From Pelosinus fermentans DSM 17108 (GTDB taxonomy: Bacteria > Bacillota > Negativicutes > DSM-13327): 64,000 bases of DNA. A program made the translations under genes and the position numbers. The DNA lies in contig NZ_AKVN02000001.1 of assembly GCF_000271485.2 (NCBI RefSeq), positions 4,470,501-4,534,500 of the forward strand, read 5' to 3'. Position 1 is the first letter of the stretch; each line of letters starts with the position of its first letter. The notes beneath the pieces are model-generated. The model worked only from the letters and a program-made list of their open reading frames with translations, was not told the origin of the DNA and made no database searches. Positions 42,997-52,208 of the stretch are shown in pieces.

Positions 42997-43848
42997 ATGC
43001 GTTATAAAATCTATCAATATCTTTCTGTTGGCATTGGCTGCCTGGTAAGTGCTGTCGCGATCAATAGTTTTCTCGTACCTCACCACTTGTTAAGCGGCGG
43101 TGTAAGCGGGTTAGCCATTATCTTTTATTATCTTGCTGGCTGGCCTATTGGTCTTCAAATCTTTGTAATGAATCTCCCTCTCTTCTATGCTGCATATCGG
43201 CTTATTGGAAAAGAATATTTTTTAAAGACCATTTATGGAGCAGTACTTTTTTCCTTTTTCGTAGATGCAACGGGCTACTTGTCAAATTTTATGGTCGTGG
43301 ATGATCCGATTCTCTCTGCCATTACTGGCGGAATTGTAACAGGTATTGGCTCAGGTCTTATCTTTAAGGCCAATGGCAGCGGCGGCGGGCTTGATGTCGT
43401 TTCAAGCATCCTCAAAAAGTACTATTCTATTAATGTAGGTATTGCTTCTTTTTCGGTTAACTGTGTGATTATGGTGATTGCTGCCATTCTTTTCGGCATT
43501 AAACTTGCCATACTAACTCTTATCTCCATGTTCATTGCAGCTAATATTACGGATAATGTGGTGGAAGGATTTAACCGTAAGAAAACCTTGTACATCATCT
43601 CTTATAAAACCGATGAGATTATTAAAGCCATTTTAAAAGAGGTAGGGCGAGGTGCAACAATCCTTCATGGAGAAGGCGCCTTTACCCGCCAAGAAAAACA
43701 AATAATTTTTGTAGTCGTAAGCCTGACCCAAATTGGTCAGATTAAAATTCTCATCCAAGATGTAGATCCCAACGCCTTTATGATCGTTCAAGATGCTGTA
43801 GAAGTTCTAGGGAGAGGCTTCACACTGCCTGGAATGAAACAGCTATAA
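42997..43848 (+). CDS. YitT family membrane protein (DUF161 and DUF2179)
   Basis: 283 residues, ATG at 42997 behind CTAGGAGG. Five to six membrane segments in the first ~195 residues (VGIGCLVSAVAINSFLVPHHLLSGGVSGLAIIFYYLAGWPIGLQIFV), then a soluble DUF2179 domain (LYIISYKTDEIIKAILKEVGRGATILHGEGAFTRQEKQIIFVVV). Members are proposed to transport or regulate small molecules; the substrate is unknown. A palindromic repeat begins 18 bp after the stop. Confidence 0.92.
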   Translation: MRYKIYQYLSVGIGCLVSAVAINSFLVPHHLLSGGVSGLAIIFYYLAGWPIGLQIFVMNLPLFYAAYRLIGKEYFLKTIYGAVLFSFFVDATGYLSNFMVVDDPILSAITGGIVTGIGSGLIFKANGSGGGLDVVSSILKKYYSINVGIASFSVNCVIMVIAAILFGIKLAILTLISMFIAANITDNVVEGFNRKKTLYIISYKTDEIIKAILKEVGRGATILHGEGAFTRQEKQIIFVVVSLTQIGQIKILIQDVDPNAFMIVQDAVEVLGRGFTLPGMKQL

Positions 43849-43865
43849 GAAAAATAATTTGAAAT

Positions 43866-43950
43866 GAACCGCAGAGGCGCAGAGACACAGAGAAAAATAA
43901 TTAATAGCGTTAGAAAATACCCCTCAGCGCACTCTGCGTCTCTGCGGTTT
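43866..43950. repeat. GAACCGCAGAGG palindromic repeat, copy 2
   Basis: Arms GAACCGCAGAGGCGCAGAGA and the complement, CTCTGCGTCTCTGCGGTT. A sequence variant of the same family (CAGAG units instead of CAAAG). Confidence 0.85.
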
Positions 43951-44013
43951 AATCGTTCTTTCCCTGCTCGTTTCACAAAAACATATAAAACAATCGAACC
44001 ACAAAGCTATGTC

Positions 44014-44050
44014 AAAAGGCTACTCTGTACTGACAGAGTAGCCTTTTTGT
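44014..44050. terminator. Bidirectional terminator between yitT and the riboflavin transporter gene
   Basis: AAAAGGCTACTCTGT / ACAGAGTAGCCTTTTT, a 15-bp perfect stem with A and T runs on both sides; it serves the two convergent genes. Confidence 0.9.
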
Positions 44051-44079
44051 ATTCTTTTATTTGATAATTAAAGCCCTAC

Positions 44080-44667
44080 TTACCTCTCGCATAATACAGG
44101 GTAAAGCTTCTTGTAAATCATCAATGTAAGAAGGGACATGGCAATTCCTTTTATCATATTAAAAGGTGCAATCCCCAGGGCAATGAAGGATTTTAAATCA
44201 ACAATCCGGGGATTTGCGATTGTTCCTAAATTAATAATCTGCTCTAAGGGAAAATGCAGCACAGCTTGATATAATGGCAGCAGAATAAAATAATTCAGCA
44301 AAGACGCCGAAAACATCATAGAGAAGGTTCCAATAAAGAGAGAAAGCACAGCTCCTTTAAAACTCTTATAGCGCCGATATAAATAGCTCGCTGGCAGAAT
44401 AAAAGCCACTCCCACCAAGAAATTAGCAATCTCCCCAATTCCCATTGTCTGGGTATTTGCAGCATGTAATACGTTTTTAATTAATTCAATAATAACCCCT
44501 GCCATAGGTCCAAGCACAAAGCCTCCAATAATCGCAGGCAATTCACTGGCATCTAATTTTAAGAAACTAGGCATCATCGGCAATGGCACTTCAAAAAACA
44601 TCAAGATTACAGCAATTGCTGATAAAATTCCAATTTTAGTAATATATCGCGTATTGGCAGAAATCAT
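44080..44667 (-). CDS. ribU: ECF transporter S component for riboflavin
   Basis: 195 residues from ATG at 44667, which has AGGGGG six bases upstream; an open frame to 44751 runs into repeat DNA. Six membrane segments and the RibU-type block MPSFLKLDASELPAIIGGFVLGPMAGVIIELIKNVL are visible. The S component binds riboflavin and uses a shared ECF energy module encoded elsewhere. An FMN riboswitch with a terminator lies upstream on the same strand, which supports the substrate. A palindromic repeat separates the riboswitch terminator from the gene. Confidence 0.92.
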   Translation of the reverse strand: MISANTRYITKIGILSAIAVILMFFEVPLPMMPSFLKLDASELPAIIGGFVLGPMAGVIIELIKNVLHAANTQTMGIGEIANFLVGVAFILPASYLYRRYKSFKGAVLSLFIGTFSMMFSASLLNYFILLPLYQAVLHFPLEQIINLGTIANPRIVDLKSFIALGIAPFNMIKGIAMSLLTLMIYKKLYPVLCER

Positions 44668-44727
44668 GTCCAATCCCCCTATAAAAGTAATCGTTAAATC
44701 AAACTTATACAACATACAAAGCAGATC

Positions 44728-44821
44728 GAACCACAAAGACGCAAAGGACACAAAGGGTTTTATTTATATTTTTGTGCACTCCTTTGTGTGTCGCATCAGC
44801 GACATTGTGCCTTTGTGGTTC
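44728..44821. repeat. GAACCACAAAGAC palindromic repeat, copy 3
   Basis: GAACCACAAAGACGCAAAGG at one end and the complement at the other; inserted between the FMN riboswitch terminator and the ribU start, so it is in the mRNA leader. Confidence 0.88.
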
Positions 44822-44860
44822 ATTTCTTCCACCTATTAAACTATATTTTCTCTACTTATC

Positions 44861-44893
44861 AAAAAAAATCCCCGAAATGCCTTCGGGGATTTA
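44861..44893 (-). terminator. Riboswitch-controlled terminator of ribU
   Basis: AAATCCCCGAA-ggca-TTCGGGGATTT then T8 on the minus strand: a strong intrinsic terminator, 105 nt after the FMN aptamer. Sequence between aptamer and terminator can pair with the aptamer end (GGATG with GCATCC) as an anti-terminator. Confidence 0.9.
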
Positions 44894-44997
44894 ATCACTC
44901 ACTACATGCAAACACATCGTTAATGTCGGCTTACTAAGCCTCATACACGGATGCATCTCCAGAAAGTCAAACTATCTGTTATACATACAATGTGCTG

Positions 44998-45122
44998 CTT
45001 TCTCTTCTTACATCCAGACTATACTGTCGGCTTTGGAATCAAACCAAATCTGCCTTGCGGCTCGTGGGCTTGCAGAATCTGCTTACCACCGGTCGGGAAT
45101 TTAACCCTGCCCTGAAGATATT
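44998..45122 (-). promoter_or_regulatory. FMN riboswitch (RFN element)
   Basis: On the minus strand: ATCTTCAGGGCAGGGT, then AAATTCCCGACCGGTGGTA, later GCCCACGAGCCGC, GATTCCAAAGCCGACAGTA, and AGTCTGGATGTAAGAAGA. These are the conserved RFN blocks in order. FMN binding would favour the downstream terminator and switch off ribU. The rest of 45123-45267 is AT-rich, with a Fur-like GATAATCATTATC at ~45152-45164. Confidence 0.95.
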
Positions 45123-45267
45123 TCAATTTATTTAATTTTAGCCCCAGAGATAATCATTATCACCGAGTGATGATGATGGATTCATTGTAGCAAATTTGCT
45201 GCCTCTTTGCAAGTTAAAAAGTAATACGAAAAACGTGACTCATCTTTTCTTACTCTTTCTTACACCA

Positions 45268-46530
45268 TTATTTAATAAAATCCCACAACAGCATCATATT
45301 TAAGACAGAAACAATAAGACCAATGCCCCATAACACAATTTGCTGTAAGCCTGTATTTGCATATTTCCCCATGACCTTCGTGGATGATGTCAAGTAAATC
45401 TGCAAGAATATCGTCCAAGGCAATTGAATGCTAAGAAACATTTGGGAATATACCAGCCCCTGAAAAGGGCTTTCGATAAAAAAGATGGCAGCAACCGCCA
45501 GACCGTAGGTAATCGCTACTCCCATCCAGGAATGACGGTCTTTAATATCATAGGGTTCTCTAAATATACCTGCAAAGATACTACCACCAGCCATACCTGC
45601 AGTAACGGTGGAAGAAATACCTGCAAATAAAAGAGCGATAGCAAAAACAACAGCTGCAGCATTCCCCAGTAAAGGACGCAGCATAATTTCTGCTTGCTCT
45701 AATTCATCAACAGATATTTGATTACTGAAAAACACGGCAGCAGCAACCAATATCATCGCACTATTAATGGCCCAGCCAATACACATAGAAAATAGGGTAT
45801 CTGCAAACTCATACTTTAACTGCCGCTTAATCACAACATCATCTTCCAAATTCCATTGTCTGCTTTGGATGACTTCAGAATGCAAAAATAAATTGTGGGG
45901 CATGACCACTGCCCCAAGCACACTCATTACCACCAACATAGCTCCATCCGGAATAACAGGTGTTACCCATCCAACAGCAGCTTCAGACCACTCAATATTG
46001 ACTAGACTTAGTTCAAATAAGAACGCTATGCCAATGATTGAAACAAAACCCATAATCCATTTTTCTAGTCTTTTATAGGAATTAGCCCATAACATCCAGC
46101 TGCAGCCTATGCCGGTTAATAAGGCTCCAATTTTCAGAGGAATATGAAATAGCATTTGTAAGGCAATAGCAGCACCTAATATTTCAGCCATACCAGTGGC
46201 CACTGCCGCCGTTATTGCCGAAAACAATACCGTTCTTGATACTAAAGGTCGCAGATATTCAGTAGCTGCTTCCGATAAGCATCGCCCCGTAACAATTCCT
46301 AAATGAGCTACATTATGCTGCAAAACGATTAACATAATGGTAGATAAGGTTACCATCCAAAGCAATTTATAACCATACTCTGCCCCTGCGGCTAAATTGG
46401 CGGCCCAATTCCCAGGATCAATAAATCCGACGGTTACCAGTATCCCTGGTCCAATATATCGTAATATCTCCCTGGCTCTTAGATTCAGCCCATGCTCCTC
46501 CTGAAAAAAGCCTTTTATCCCTTTGAGCAT
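45268..46530 (-). CDS. Nramp-family divalent metal transporter
   Basis: 420 residues, ATG at 46530 behind AAAGGAGAATC. Eleven or so membrane segments. Metal-binding motifs are intact: DPGN in TM1 (GFIDPGNWAANLAAGAEYGY) and MPH in TM6 (GAVVMPHNLFLHSEV). This fits Mn2+/Fe2+ uptake with protons, as MntH; some members of this branch differ in specificity, so I leave the symbol open. No riboswitch is visible in its ~100-bp leader. Confidence 0.9.
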   Translation of the reverse strand: MLKGIKGFFQEEHGLNLRAREILRYIGPGILVTVGFIDPGNWAANLAAGAEYGYKLLWMVTLSTIMLIVLQHNVAHLGIVTGRCLSEAATEYLRPLVSRTVLFSAITAAVATGMAEILGAAIALQMLFHIPLKIGALLTGIGCSWMLWANSYKRLEKWIMGFVSIIGIAFLFELSLVNIEWSEAAVGWVTPVIPDGAMLVVMSVLGAVVMPHNLFLHSEVIQSRQWNLEDDVVIKRQLKYEFADTLFSMCIGWAINSAMILVAAAVFFSNQISVDELEQAEIMLRPLLGNAAAVVFAIALLFAGISSTVTAGMAGGSIFAGIFREPYDIKDRHSWMGVAITYGLAVAAIFFIESPFQGLVYSQMFLSIQLPWTIFLQIYLTSSTKVMGKYANTGLQQIVLWGIGLIVSVLNMMLLWDFIK

Positions 46531-46747
46531 AAACAGATTCTCCTTTATATCGTAATATAGCTTACATATTATCTCTTTTAGATTATTATTAGTATCTATT
46601 CTTTATTCGTCAGTTTATCCCTTTTAAAAACATATTAAATTATTATTATAAAATATAAATTTTTAATTAATATAAAATTCATAGTAAATAAAAATTCGAC
46701 GTAATCTCCAAAGGAATAATATACGTAGCTGTCGAACATATTTTATA

Positions 46748-46776
46748 TTGACAAGACCTTAAGAAAAAGATAAAAT
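46748..46776 (+). promoter_or_regulatory. Sigma-A type promoter for the ZTP riboswitch leader
   Basis: TTGACA (46748-46753), 17-bp spacer, TAAAAT (46771-46776): close to consensus. Predicted start near 46783, about 30 nt before the aptamer. The preceding 46531-46747 is AT-rich intergenic DNA holding a short TTCGAC/GTCGAA inverted repeat. Confidence 0.8.
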
Positions 46777-46811
46777 TTGTTCTATAAAGAAGTACCTATA
46801 TTTCATAAAAC

Positions 46812-46881
46812 GGATACAGAACTGGCGGATCGTGGAATAACCACAAGGGACTGTATCTTGAATTAGCCGACCGCCTGGGCA
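46812..46881 (+). promoter_or_regulatory. ZTP (pfl motif) riboswitch
   Basis: P1 is GATACAG / CTGTATC (46813-46819 and 46851-46857). Inside are ACTGGCGGATCGTGG and the CCACAAGGGA side of P2 (GTGG/CCAC). Then, after a linker, GCCGACCGCCTGGGCA. These are the conserved features of the pfl motif, which senses ZTP/ZMP (low 10-formyl-THF). The next gene is a pyruvate formate-lyase, the class that gave the motif its name. Confidence 0.9.
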
Positions 46882-46914
46882 TAACTTACTTAGTTGTGCC
46901 CAGGCGGTCTTTTC
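46869..46914 (+). terminator. ZTP-controlled terminator
   Basis: GACCGCCTGGGCA pairs with TGCCCAGGCGGTC, followed by TTTTC. The 5' arm is the last conserved part of the aptamer, so ligand binding and terminator formation are exclusive; ZTP turns expression on. Confidence 0.88.
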
Positions 46915-46952
46915 AATTTTTAAAGTTAATAAATTTTGAAAATTATTAAGTA

Positions 46953-46995
46953 TATGATTTATATCATAGGCAAAACATGTTAATACGGTTATAAT
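46953..46995 (+). promoter_or_regulatory. Second pfl promoter with FNR/CRP-type site
   Basis: A palindrome TATGAT-TTAT-ATCATA (46953-46968) resembles the FNR half-site pair TTGAT-N4-ATCAA. A perfect TATAAT lies at 46990-46995, predicting a start near 47002, and the palindrome centre is then at -41.5, the classic class II activator position. It lies after the riboswitch terminator, so transcripts from it would bypass ZTP control. Confidence 0.6.
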
Positions 46996-47004
46996 TAAGT
47001 TAAT

Positions 47005-47019
47005 TGATAACAATTATCA
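47005..47019. promoter_or_regulatory. Fur-box-like operator in the pfl leader
   Basis: TGATAACAATTATCA matches the 7-1-7 Fur/PerR-type consensus TGATAATNATTATCA at 13 of the 14 specified positions. It lies just after the predicted start and 20 bp before the start codon. Chance occurrence in AT-rich DNA is possible. Confidence 0.4.
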
Positions 47020-47039
47020 ATTCAGGGAGGAATCACAAT

Positions 47040-49271
47040 ATGAAACAAGCATGGAAGGATTTTAAACCAGGTATATGGCAAAACTCGATTAATGTACGAG
47101 ATTTTATTCAACATAACTATACCCCTTATGAAGGCAATAGTGATTTTTTAGCTCCCGTAACGCCTCGCACTAAGAAATTATGGGACAAATGCAGCTCATT
47201 ATTATCACAAGAACGGGAAAAACAAGGTGTATTAGACGTTGATCCTGATATTGTTTCGACTATCACTTCTCACAAGCCTGGGTATATTGAAAGAGATCTG
47301 GAAATCATTGTCGGTTTGCAAACAGATGCACCTCTTAAGCGAAGTGTTATTGCCAACGGCGGCGTTCGAATGGCTGAGCAGGCATGCGAAGCCTATGGTT
47401 ATAAGCTGAATCCTGCTATCAGTGATATTTATCGTAACCATGTTACCACACATAATACTGCTGTATTTAATATGTATACAGATGAAATGAAAAAAGCCCG
47501 TAAATTAGGAATTATTACAGGTTTACCTGATGGTTATGGGCGCGGACGCATTATTGGTGATTATCGCCGCATAGCACTCTATGGAGTTAGCCATCTATTA
47601 GAAGCTAAAAAAAATGACTTGCAAGGTCTCACCAATCAGCCAATGGACGAAAAAACACTGCGCTTACGGGAAGAAGTCTCGGCTCAAATTGCAGCTCTTA
47701 AGGATATAATACTTATGGGAAAATCTTATGGTTTTGACATTAGCCGCCCGGCTGAAAATGCCCAAGAAGCCGTCCAATGGTTATATCTTGGTTATCTTGC
47801 CTCTATTAAGGAGCAAAATGGTGCTGCTATGTCCATTGGCCGCGTATCCACTTTCCTTGATATTTATCTTTCCAGAGATTTATCAAATGGTACGCTGTCA
47901 GAAAGCGATGCTCAAGAACTTATTGATCAAATGGTCATTAAGTTACGTTTAGCCCGCCATTTGCGTACAACGGATTATAATGAGTTATTTGCTGGCGATC
48001 CATTATGGGTAACCGAAGCGATTGGAGGTACAGGACTGGATGGGCGCACCTTAGTAACTCGTACTTCTTATCGAATCTTACACACTTTATATAATTTGGG
48101 TCCTGCTCCTGAACCGAATTTGACTATTTTATGGTCAGTAGATCTGCCAGCCGATTTTAAAAAATTCTGCGCAAAAGTCTCATTAGACACCAGCGCTATC
48201 CAATATGAAAATGACGATATCATGAGACCTGTATATGGTGATGATTATGCGATTGCCTGCTGCGTATCAGCAATGCGGGTTGGTGAACAAATGCAGCTTT
48301 TTGGTGCTAGAGCCAATTTAGCAAAAGCCTTATTATTAGCAATTAATGGTGGACGGGATGAAAATAGCGGAGAACAGCTGGCACCTGTTATGCCAATTCC
48401 TGCGGGAGAGTATTTAGACTATGATATTGTTAGGAGCAACTTATCAAAAGTTCTTAGCTGGCTGACTGGCTTGTATGTAAATACGATGAATCTGATTCAC
48501 TTTAGTCATGATAAATACGCGTATGAAAGAGCACAAATGGCACTGCACGATACCGATGTAAAACGCATCATGGCCTTTGGAGTAGCTGGATTATCAGTAG
48601 CAACTGATTCCTTAAGTGCTATCCTCTATGGGAAAGTGAAGCCACTGCGTGATGAAACAGGCCTTGCTAAAGACTTTATTATTGACGGAGATTTTCCCTT
48701 CTACGGTAATGATGATGATCAGGTTGACACTTTGGCAACAGAATTAAGTAAGGAATTCAGTCAAAAATTAAAAGAACACGCTGCTTATCGAGATGCAGAA
48801 CATACACTATCCATACTTACGATTACCTCTAATGTAATGTATGGCAAAAAAACAGGGGCAACTCCTGACGGACGTAAAGCAGGTCATGCATTTGCTCCGG
48901 GTGCCAACCCAATGCATGGTCGAGACAAAAAAGGAGCACTCGCAGCTATGCAGTCCATCTGCAAACTATCTTATGATGATTGTCGTGATGGGATCTCTTA
49001 CACCTTCTCCATTCTTCCTGCGACCTTAGGAAAAACAGCAGACACCAGAATACAAAATTTGGCCGGTATATTAGACGGTTACGCAGCCAGCCAAGGGCAT
49101 CACATTAATGTAAACGCATTGGATCGCAGCATATTGGAAGATGCGCGAATTCATCCTGAAAAATATCCTCAGCTTACCATTCGCGTATCAGGCTATGCCG
49201 TTAACTTCATCAAACTCACTCCCGCTCAACAGGCAGAAGTAATTGACCGCACATTCTATGAGTCATTGTAA
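47040..49271 (+). CDS. pflB: Formate C-acetyltransferase (pyruvate formate-lyase)
   Basis: 743 residues from ATG at 47040 (AGGGAGG upstream); a TTG at 47004 would lie in the operator region. It converts pyruvate and CoA to acetyl-CoA and formate by a glycyl radical. The catalytic Cys407-Cys408 pair is in [30 protein letters not shown], and the radical Gly718 is in RVSGYAVNF. The two-cysteine motif shows a true PFL, not a diol dehydratase-type relative. Its activase is encoded 200 bp downstream. Control appears double: ZTP riboswitch and an oxygen- or iron-type promoter. Confidence 0.96.
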   Translation: MKQAWKDFKPGIWQNSINVRDFIQHNYTPYEGNSDFLAPVTPRTKKLWDKCSSLLSQEREKQGVLDVDPDIVSTITSHKPGYIERDLEIIVGLQTDAPLKRSVIANGGVRMAEQACEAYGYKLNPAISDIYRNHVTTHNTAVFNMYTDEMKKARKLGIITGLPDGYGRGRIIGDYRRIALYGVSHLLEAKKNDLQGLTNQPMDEKTLRLREEVSAQIAALKDIILMGKSYGFDISRPAENAQEAVQWLYLGYLASIKEQNGAAMSIGRVSTFLDIYLSRDLSNGTLSESDAQELIDQMVIKLRLARHLRTTDYNELFAGDPLWVTEAIGGTGLDGRTLVTRTSYRILHTLYNLGPAPEPNLTILWSVDLPADFKKFCAKVSLDTSAIQYENDDIMRPVYGDDYAIACCVSAMRVGEQMQLFGARANLAKALLLAINGGRDENSGEQLAPVMPIPAGEYLDYDIVRSNLSKVLSWLTGLYVNTMNLIHFSHDKYAYERAQMALHDTDVKRIMAFGVAGLSVATDSLSAILYGKVKPLRDETGLAKDFIIDGDFPFYGNDDDQVDTLATELSKEFSQKLKEHAAYRDAEHTLSILTITSNVMYGKKTGATPDGRKAGHAFAPGANPMHGRDKKGALAAMQSICKLSYDDCRDGISYTFSILPATLGKTADTRIQNLAGILDGYAASQGHHINVNALDRSILEDARIHPEKYPQLTIRVSGYAVNFIKLTPAQQAEVIDRTFYESL

Positions 49272-49320
49272 TATAAATTCCAATAAATTATTGGAAAGTC
49301 TCAAATACGATTAAAAAGGT

Positions 49321-49440
49321 AATTTGAACCACAAAGACACTAAGGACACAAAGATTTTTCACAAAGGGTCTATAAAAAATAGTCTTTTGTAGTCCCCTTT
49401 GTGTGCCGCAGTAGCGGCCTTGTGTCTTTGTGGTTCAATT
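49321..49440. repeat. GAACCACAAAGAC palindromic repeat, copy 4
   Basis: AATTTGAACCACAAAGACAC ... to the complement ending GTGGTTCAATT. It lies between pflB and pflA, so the pfl mRNA would contain a long hairpin that might separate expression of the two genes. Confidence 0.88.
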
Positions 49441-49467
49441 ATTCTTTAACGCTAGGAGATGTTCATT

Positions 49468-50187
49468 ATGCAAGGATATTATCATTCTATAGAACACTTT
49501 GGGACTGTCGATGGACAAGGCATTCGTTATGTATTATTTTTATCAGGCTGTAAATTGCGCTGCCGCTTCTGCCACAATCCTGACACTTGGCAGCAAGGCT
49601 GTCAATCCATTACCACAGAACAAATTTTAAAAGACCTATTACATTATCGCCACTTTTACGATGCCTCTAAGGGAGGAATTACAGCAAGCGGTGGTGAACC
49701 ATTGCTTCAGTCTCAATTTGTTGCCGAACTATTTCTCGCCTGTCAAAGCCATAATATTCATACTACCATTGATACTGCTGGATATTATGATCAAAAAAAT
49801 CTCACTGCTGTTTTGCCCTATACCAATGCAGCATTATTTAGCATAAAAGCTGTAGACCCCCAAAAACACCGCTGGTTAGCAGGGTTTGATAATCAGCAGA
49901 TTCTTGAAAATTTAAACTATGTGGCCCAGTCAATTCCTGTAACGTTACGCTATGTAATCATCCCCGGGCTCACCAATTCATTAGAAGATTTGCAGGCACT
50001 TGCTGGTCTTGTTCATACTCTGCCAGCTTTAGTTCCAGTAGAACTACTGCCCTATCACTCTTTAGGACGGCATAAATGGAAAACACTAAATATGAAATAC
50101 ACCTTAGATGATGTCCCTGATGCTACCACTCAAGATGTAGCAATTGCCACCAATATCCTAAAATCGGAAGGCATTACCATAGTGTAA
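49468..50187 (+). CDS. pflA: Pyruvate formate-lyase activating enzyme
   Basis: 239 residues from the second ATG (49468), with AGGAG nine bases upstream; the first ATG (49459) overlaps that site. A radical-SAM enzyme that puts the glycyl radical on PFL. The CxxxCxxC cluster is CKLRCRFCHNPDTW; the family block GGITASGGEPLLQSQFVAELFLACQ and the end RYVIIPGLTN follow. The length fits the short activase class that lacks the extra ferredoxin-type clusters, the right kind for a real PFL. Confidence 0.95.
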   Translation: MQGYYHSIEHFGTVDGQGIRYVLFLSGCKLRCRFCHNPDTWQQGCQSITTEQILKDLLHYRHFYDASKGGITASGGEPLLQSQFVAELFLACQSHNIHTTIDTAGYYDQKNLTAVLPYTNAALFSIKAVDPQKHRWLAGFDNQQILENLNYVAQSIPVTLRYVIIPGLTNSLEDLQALAGLVHTLPALVPVELLPYHSLGRHKWKTLNMKYTLDDVPDATTQDVAIATNILKSEGITIV

Positions 50188-50216
50188 GAAAACGCTGACG
50201 CGTCCTAAAATAGAAT

Positions 50217-50294
50217 CAAACCGCAGAGTTGCAGAGAACACAGAGAAAAGATAGATAGAATTTTTTTTCTGCGCGCTCTGTGCCTCTGCGGTTC
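50217..50294. repeat. AACCGCAGAG palindromic repeat, copy 5
   Basis: TCAAACCGCAGAGTTGCAGA and the complement CTCTGTGCCTCTGCGGTTCG; the arms are less perfect than in other copies. It lies 29 bp after pflA. Confidence 0.8.
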
Positions 50295-50359
50295 GTCATT
50301 CTTTTATATTTTCCAACTACGAAACGTACGCCGTTTAAAGATAAACGCTTTCCAGCAAC

Positions 50360-50557
50360 TTAGTATATAAAAATCTTAATCAGCGTCAAAACTGCTATTG
50401 TACCTCCAGTCCATATGATCCATTTAGAAACATTCCATTTCCCTGCTGTTGCTTCTACTTCATCATCGATAATCGCCGCCACTTCTTTTATTTTTTCCTC
50501 AGCATCTTTTATGAGTTGTTCTACGTCCTTACTACTTCTCTCAAAATCATTTCTCAT
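50360..50557 (-). CDS. Small membrane-anchored protein, 65 aa
   Basis: ATG at 50557 with AAGGTG upstream. The N-terminal 40 residues are a charged helix (DFERSSKDVEQLIKDAEEKIKEVAAIIDDEVEA), the end a membrane segment (WIIWTGGTIAVLTLIKIFIY). The layout resembles YtxH or DUF883-type proteins, which bind ribosomes or the membrane. No neighbour gives a clue; it stands alone between two repeats. Confidence 0.6.
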   Translation of the reverse strand: MRNDFERSSKDVEQLIKDAEEKIKEVAAIIDDEVEATAGKWNVSKWIIWTGGTIAVLTLIKIFIY

Positions 50558-50690
50558 ATATTTCACCTTGGCACCCCCTTTTTAGTAACGATTCTTGAAA
50601 ACGAATTACTTACCATACTATATGCATTATGTATAGTAGATGTTCTTATGTAAATTTCAAAAAAATACTAACACTTCCTCATAAAAAAAT

Positions 50691-50808
50691 AAAACATTTT
50701 GAACCGCGAAGATACGAAGAATCGAAAGACTATGAAGGATATGAAATAACATACTATCTCTTCGTGTCTTTTGTATTTCTTCGCGACCTTCGCGGTTCAA
50801 AATGTTTT
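50691..50808. repeat. GAACCGCGAAG palindromic repeat, copy 6
   Basis: AAAACATTTTGAACCGCGAA with the exact complement at the other end, 50799-50808, the longest perfect outer arm of the family. Confidence 0.88.
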
Positions 50809-50837
50809 TCGATATTATCTCTATTTAATTTTGTTTT

Positions 50838-52079
50838 CTATTTTAGTTTTCCCACTTTACGAATAATCTCAACTACAGTCTCAGCTGACTTTATTAAAGA
50901 TTCTACTGGCAGAAATTCATATTTACCATGAAAATTATGTCCGCCAGTAAATAAATTTGGGCAAGGTAATCCCATAAAAGATAAGCGGGCTCCGTCTGTA
51001 CCACCCCGAATTGGCTTTATACTTGGCTTTACGTCGACTGTTTCCATAGCCTCACATGCTAAATCAATAATATATTTAACAGGCTCAACTTTCTCTCTCA
51101 TATTATAATAAGAATCCTTAATCTCGATCGTCCCAGTCCCTGCACCATATTTAACATTTAAAAATGCTGTCATTGATTCCAGCAGCATTTTACGGTTTTC
51201 AAATTTTTGACGGTCATGATCTCTTATTAATATATGTAAGGAAGCCGACTCTACAGCACCGCTAAGTTTATGGGCATGAAAAAAGCCTTCATAACCATCT
51301 GTATATTCCGGAATCTGACCTGCTGGCAGCATCTGCTGATATTCAGCGGCTATGGATATTGCATTAACCATTTTTCCTTTAGCAGTCCCAGGATGAACAC
51401 TTCTTCCTTGAATGAAGACCGTTGCATTGGCTGCGTTGAAATTCTCATACTCAATCGCTCCAAGCTCCCCACCATCAACGGTATAAGCAAATTCTGCCCC
51501 AAAAGCTGCTACATCAAATAAATCAGCTCCCCGACCAATCTCTTCATCAGGTGTAAAACCAATGCGAACCTTGCCATGAGGTATTTCCGGATGACACAAT
51601 AAGTACTCTACAGCGCTGACAATAGCGCACACCCCAGCCTTATCATCAGCTCCTAATAGCGTTAACCCGTCCGTAACCAATAACTCTTGCCCAATATAGT
51701 TCGTAAGTTCAGGAAAATCTTTTGGAGAAAGCAGGATCGACTTCTCGGAATGAAGTACAATATCTCCGCCATCATAATTTTGTACCAAACGGGGTTTGAC
51801 TGGACCGCCAGCCATATCGGGACTGGTATCTACATGGGCAATGAAGCCAACCACTGGAGCCTCTTGACAGCCATTGGCTAATAAAGTAGCCGTTACATAG
51901 CCATTTTGATCCACTTGCACATCAACTAACCCTAATTGCCTTAACTCTTCTGCCACATATTGAGCTAACTCCATCTGCCCTCTTGTACTGGGGCACTGGC
52001 TTTGCTCCCCATCCGATTGGGTATTAAAACCAGCATACTCGATAAATCGTTGTACTAACTTCTCTTTATTTGACTCCAT
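50838..52079 (-). CDS. pepT: Peptidase T (tripeptide aminopeptidase)
   Basis: 413 residues from ATG at 52079; an ATG 12 bases upstream (52091) touches the only ribosome-binding site and gives an N-terminus longer than in other PepT (about 410 residues). An M20 zinc exopeptidase that removes the N-terminal residue from tripeptides. Metal and active-site motifs: IAHVDTSPDMAG, LLGADDKAGVCAIV, GFTPDEEIGRGADLF, AYTVDGGELGAIEYENFNAA, GTDGARLSFMGLPCPNLFTGGHNFHGKYEF. The start remains a choice between two sites. Confidence 0.93.
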   Translation of the reverse strand: MESNKEKLVQRFIEYAGFNTQSDGEQSQCPSTRGQMELAQYVAEELRQLGLVDVQVDQNGYVTATLLANGCQEAPVVGFIAHVDTSPDMAGGPVKPRLVQNYDGGDIVLHSEKSILLSPKDFPELTNYIGQELLVTDGLTLLGADDKAGVCAIVSAVEYLLCHPEIPHGKVRIGFTPDEEIGRGADLFDVAAFGAEFAYTVDGGELGAIEYENFNAANATVFIQGRSVHPGTAKGKMVNAISIAAEYQQMLPAGQIPEYTDGYEGFFHAHKLSGAVESASLHILIRDHDRQKFENRKMLLESMTAFLNVKYGAGTGTIEIKDSYYNMREKVEPVKYIIDLACEAMETVDVKPSIKPIRGGTDGARLSFMGLPCPNLFTGGHNFHGKYEFLPVESLIKSAETVVEIIRKVGKLK

Positions 52080-52141
52080 TTCATACGCCATCCCTTCTGT
52101 ATTATATTTTTTTTCGATAAATTAAAAAACCGATAAAACGA

Positions 52142-52166
52142 ATTGACGCAAAGGACACAAAGGGTT
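52142..52166. repeat. Half copy of the palindromic repeat
   Basis: GACGCAAAGGACACAAAGGG with the left arm's following TTTTTATTTATTT, matching the left half of copies 3 and 8; no right arm is present. Confidence 0.7.
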
Positions 52167-52208
52167 TTTATTTATTTATTCAGTGACAAACTATTAATCC
52201 ATAAGTTT

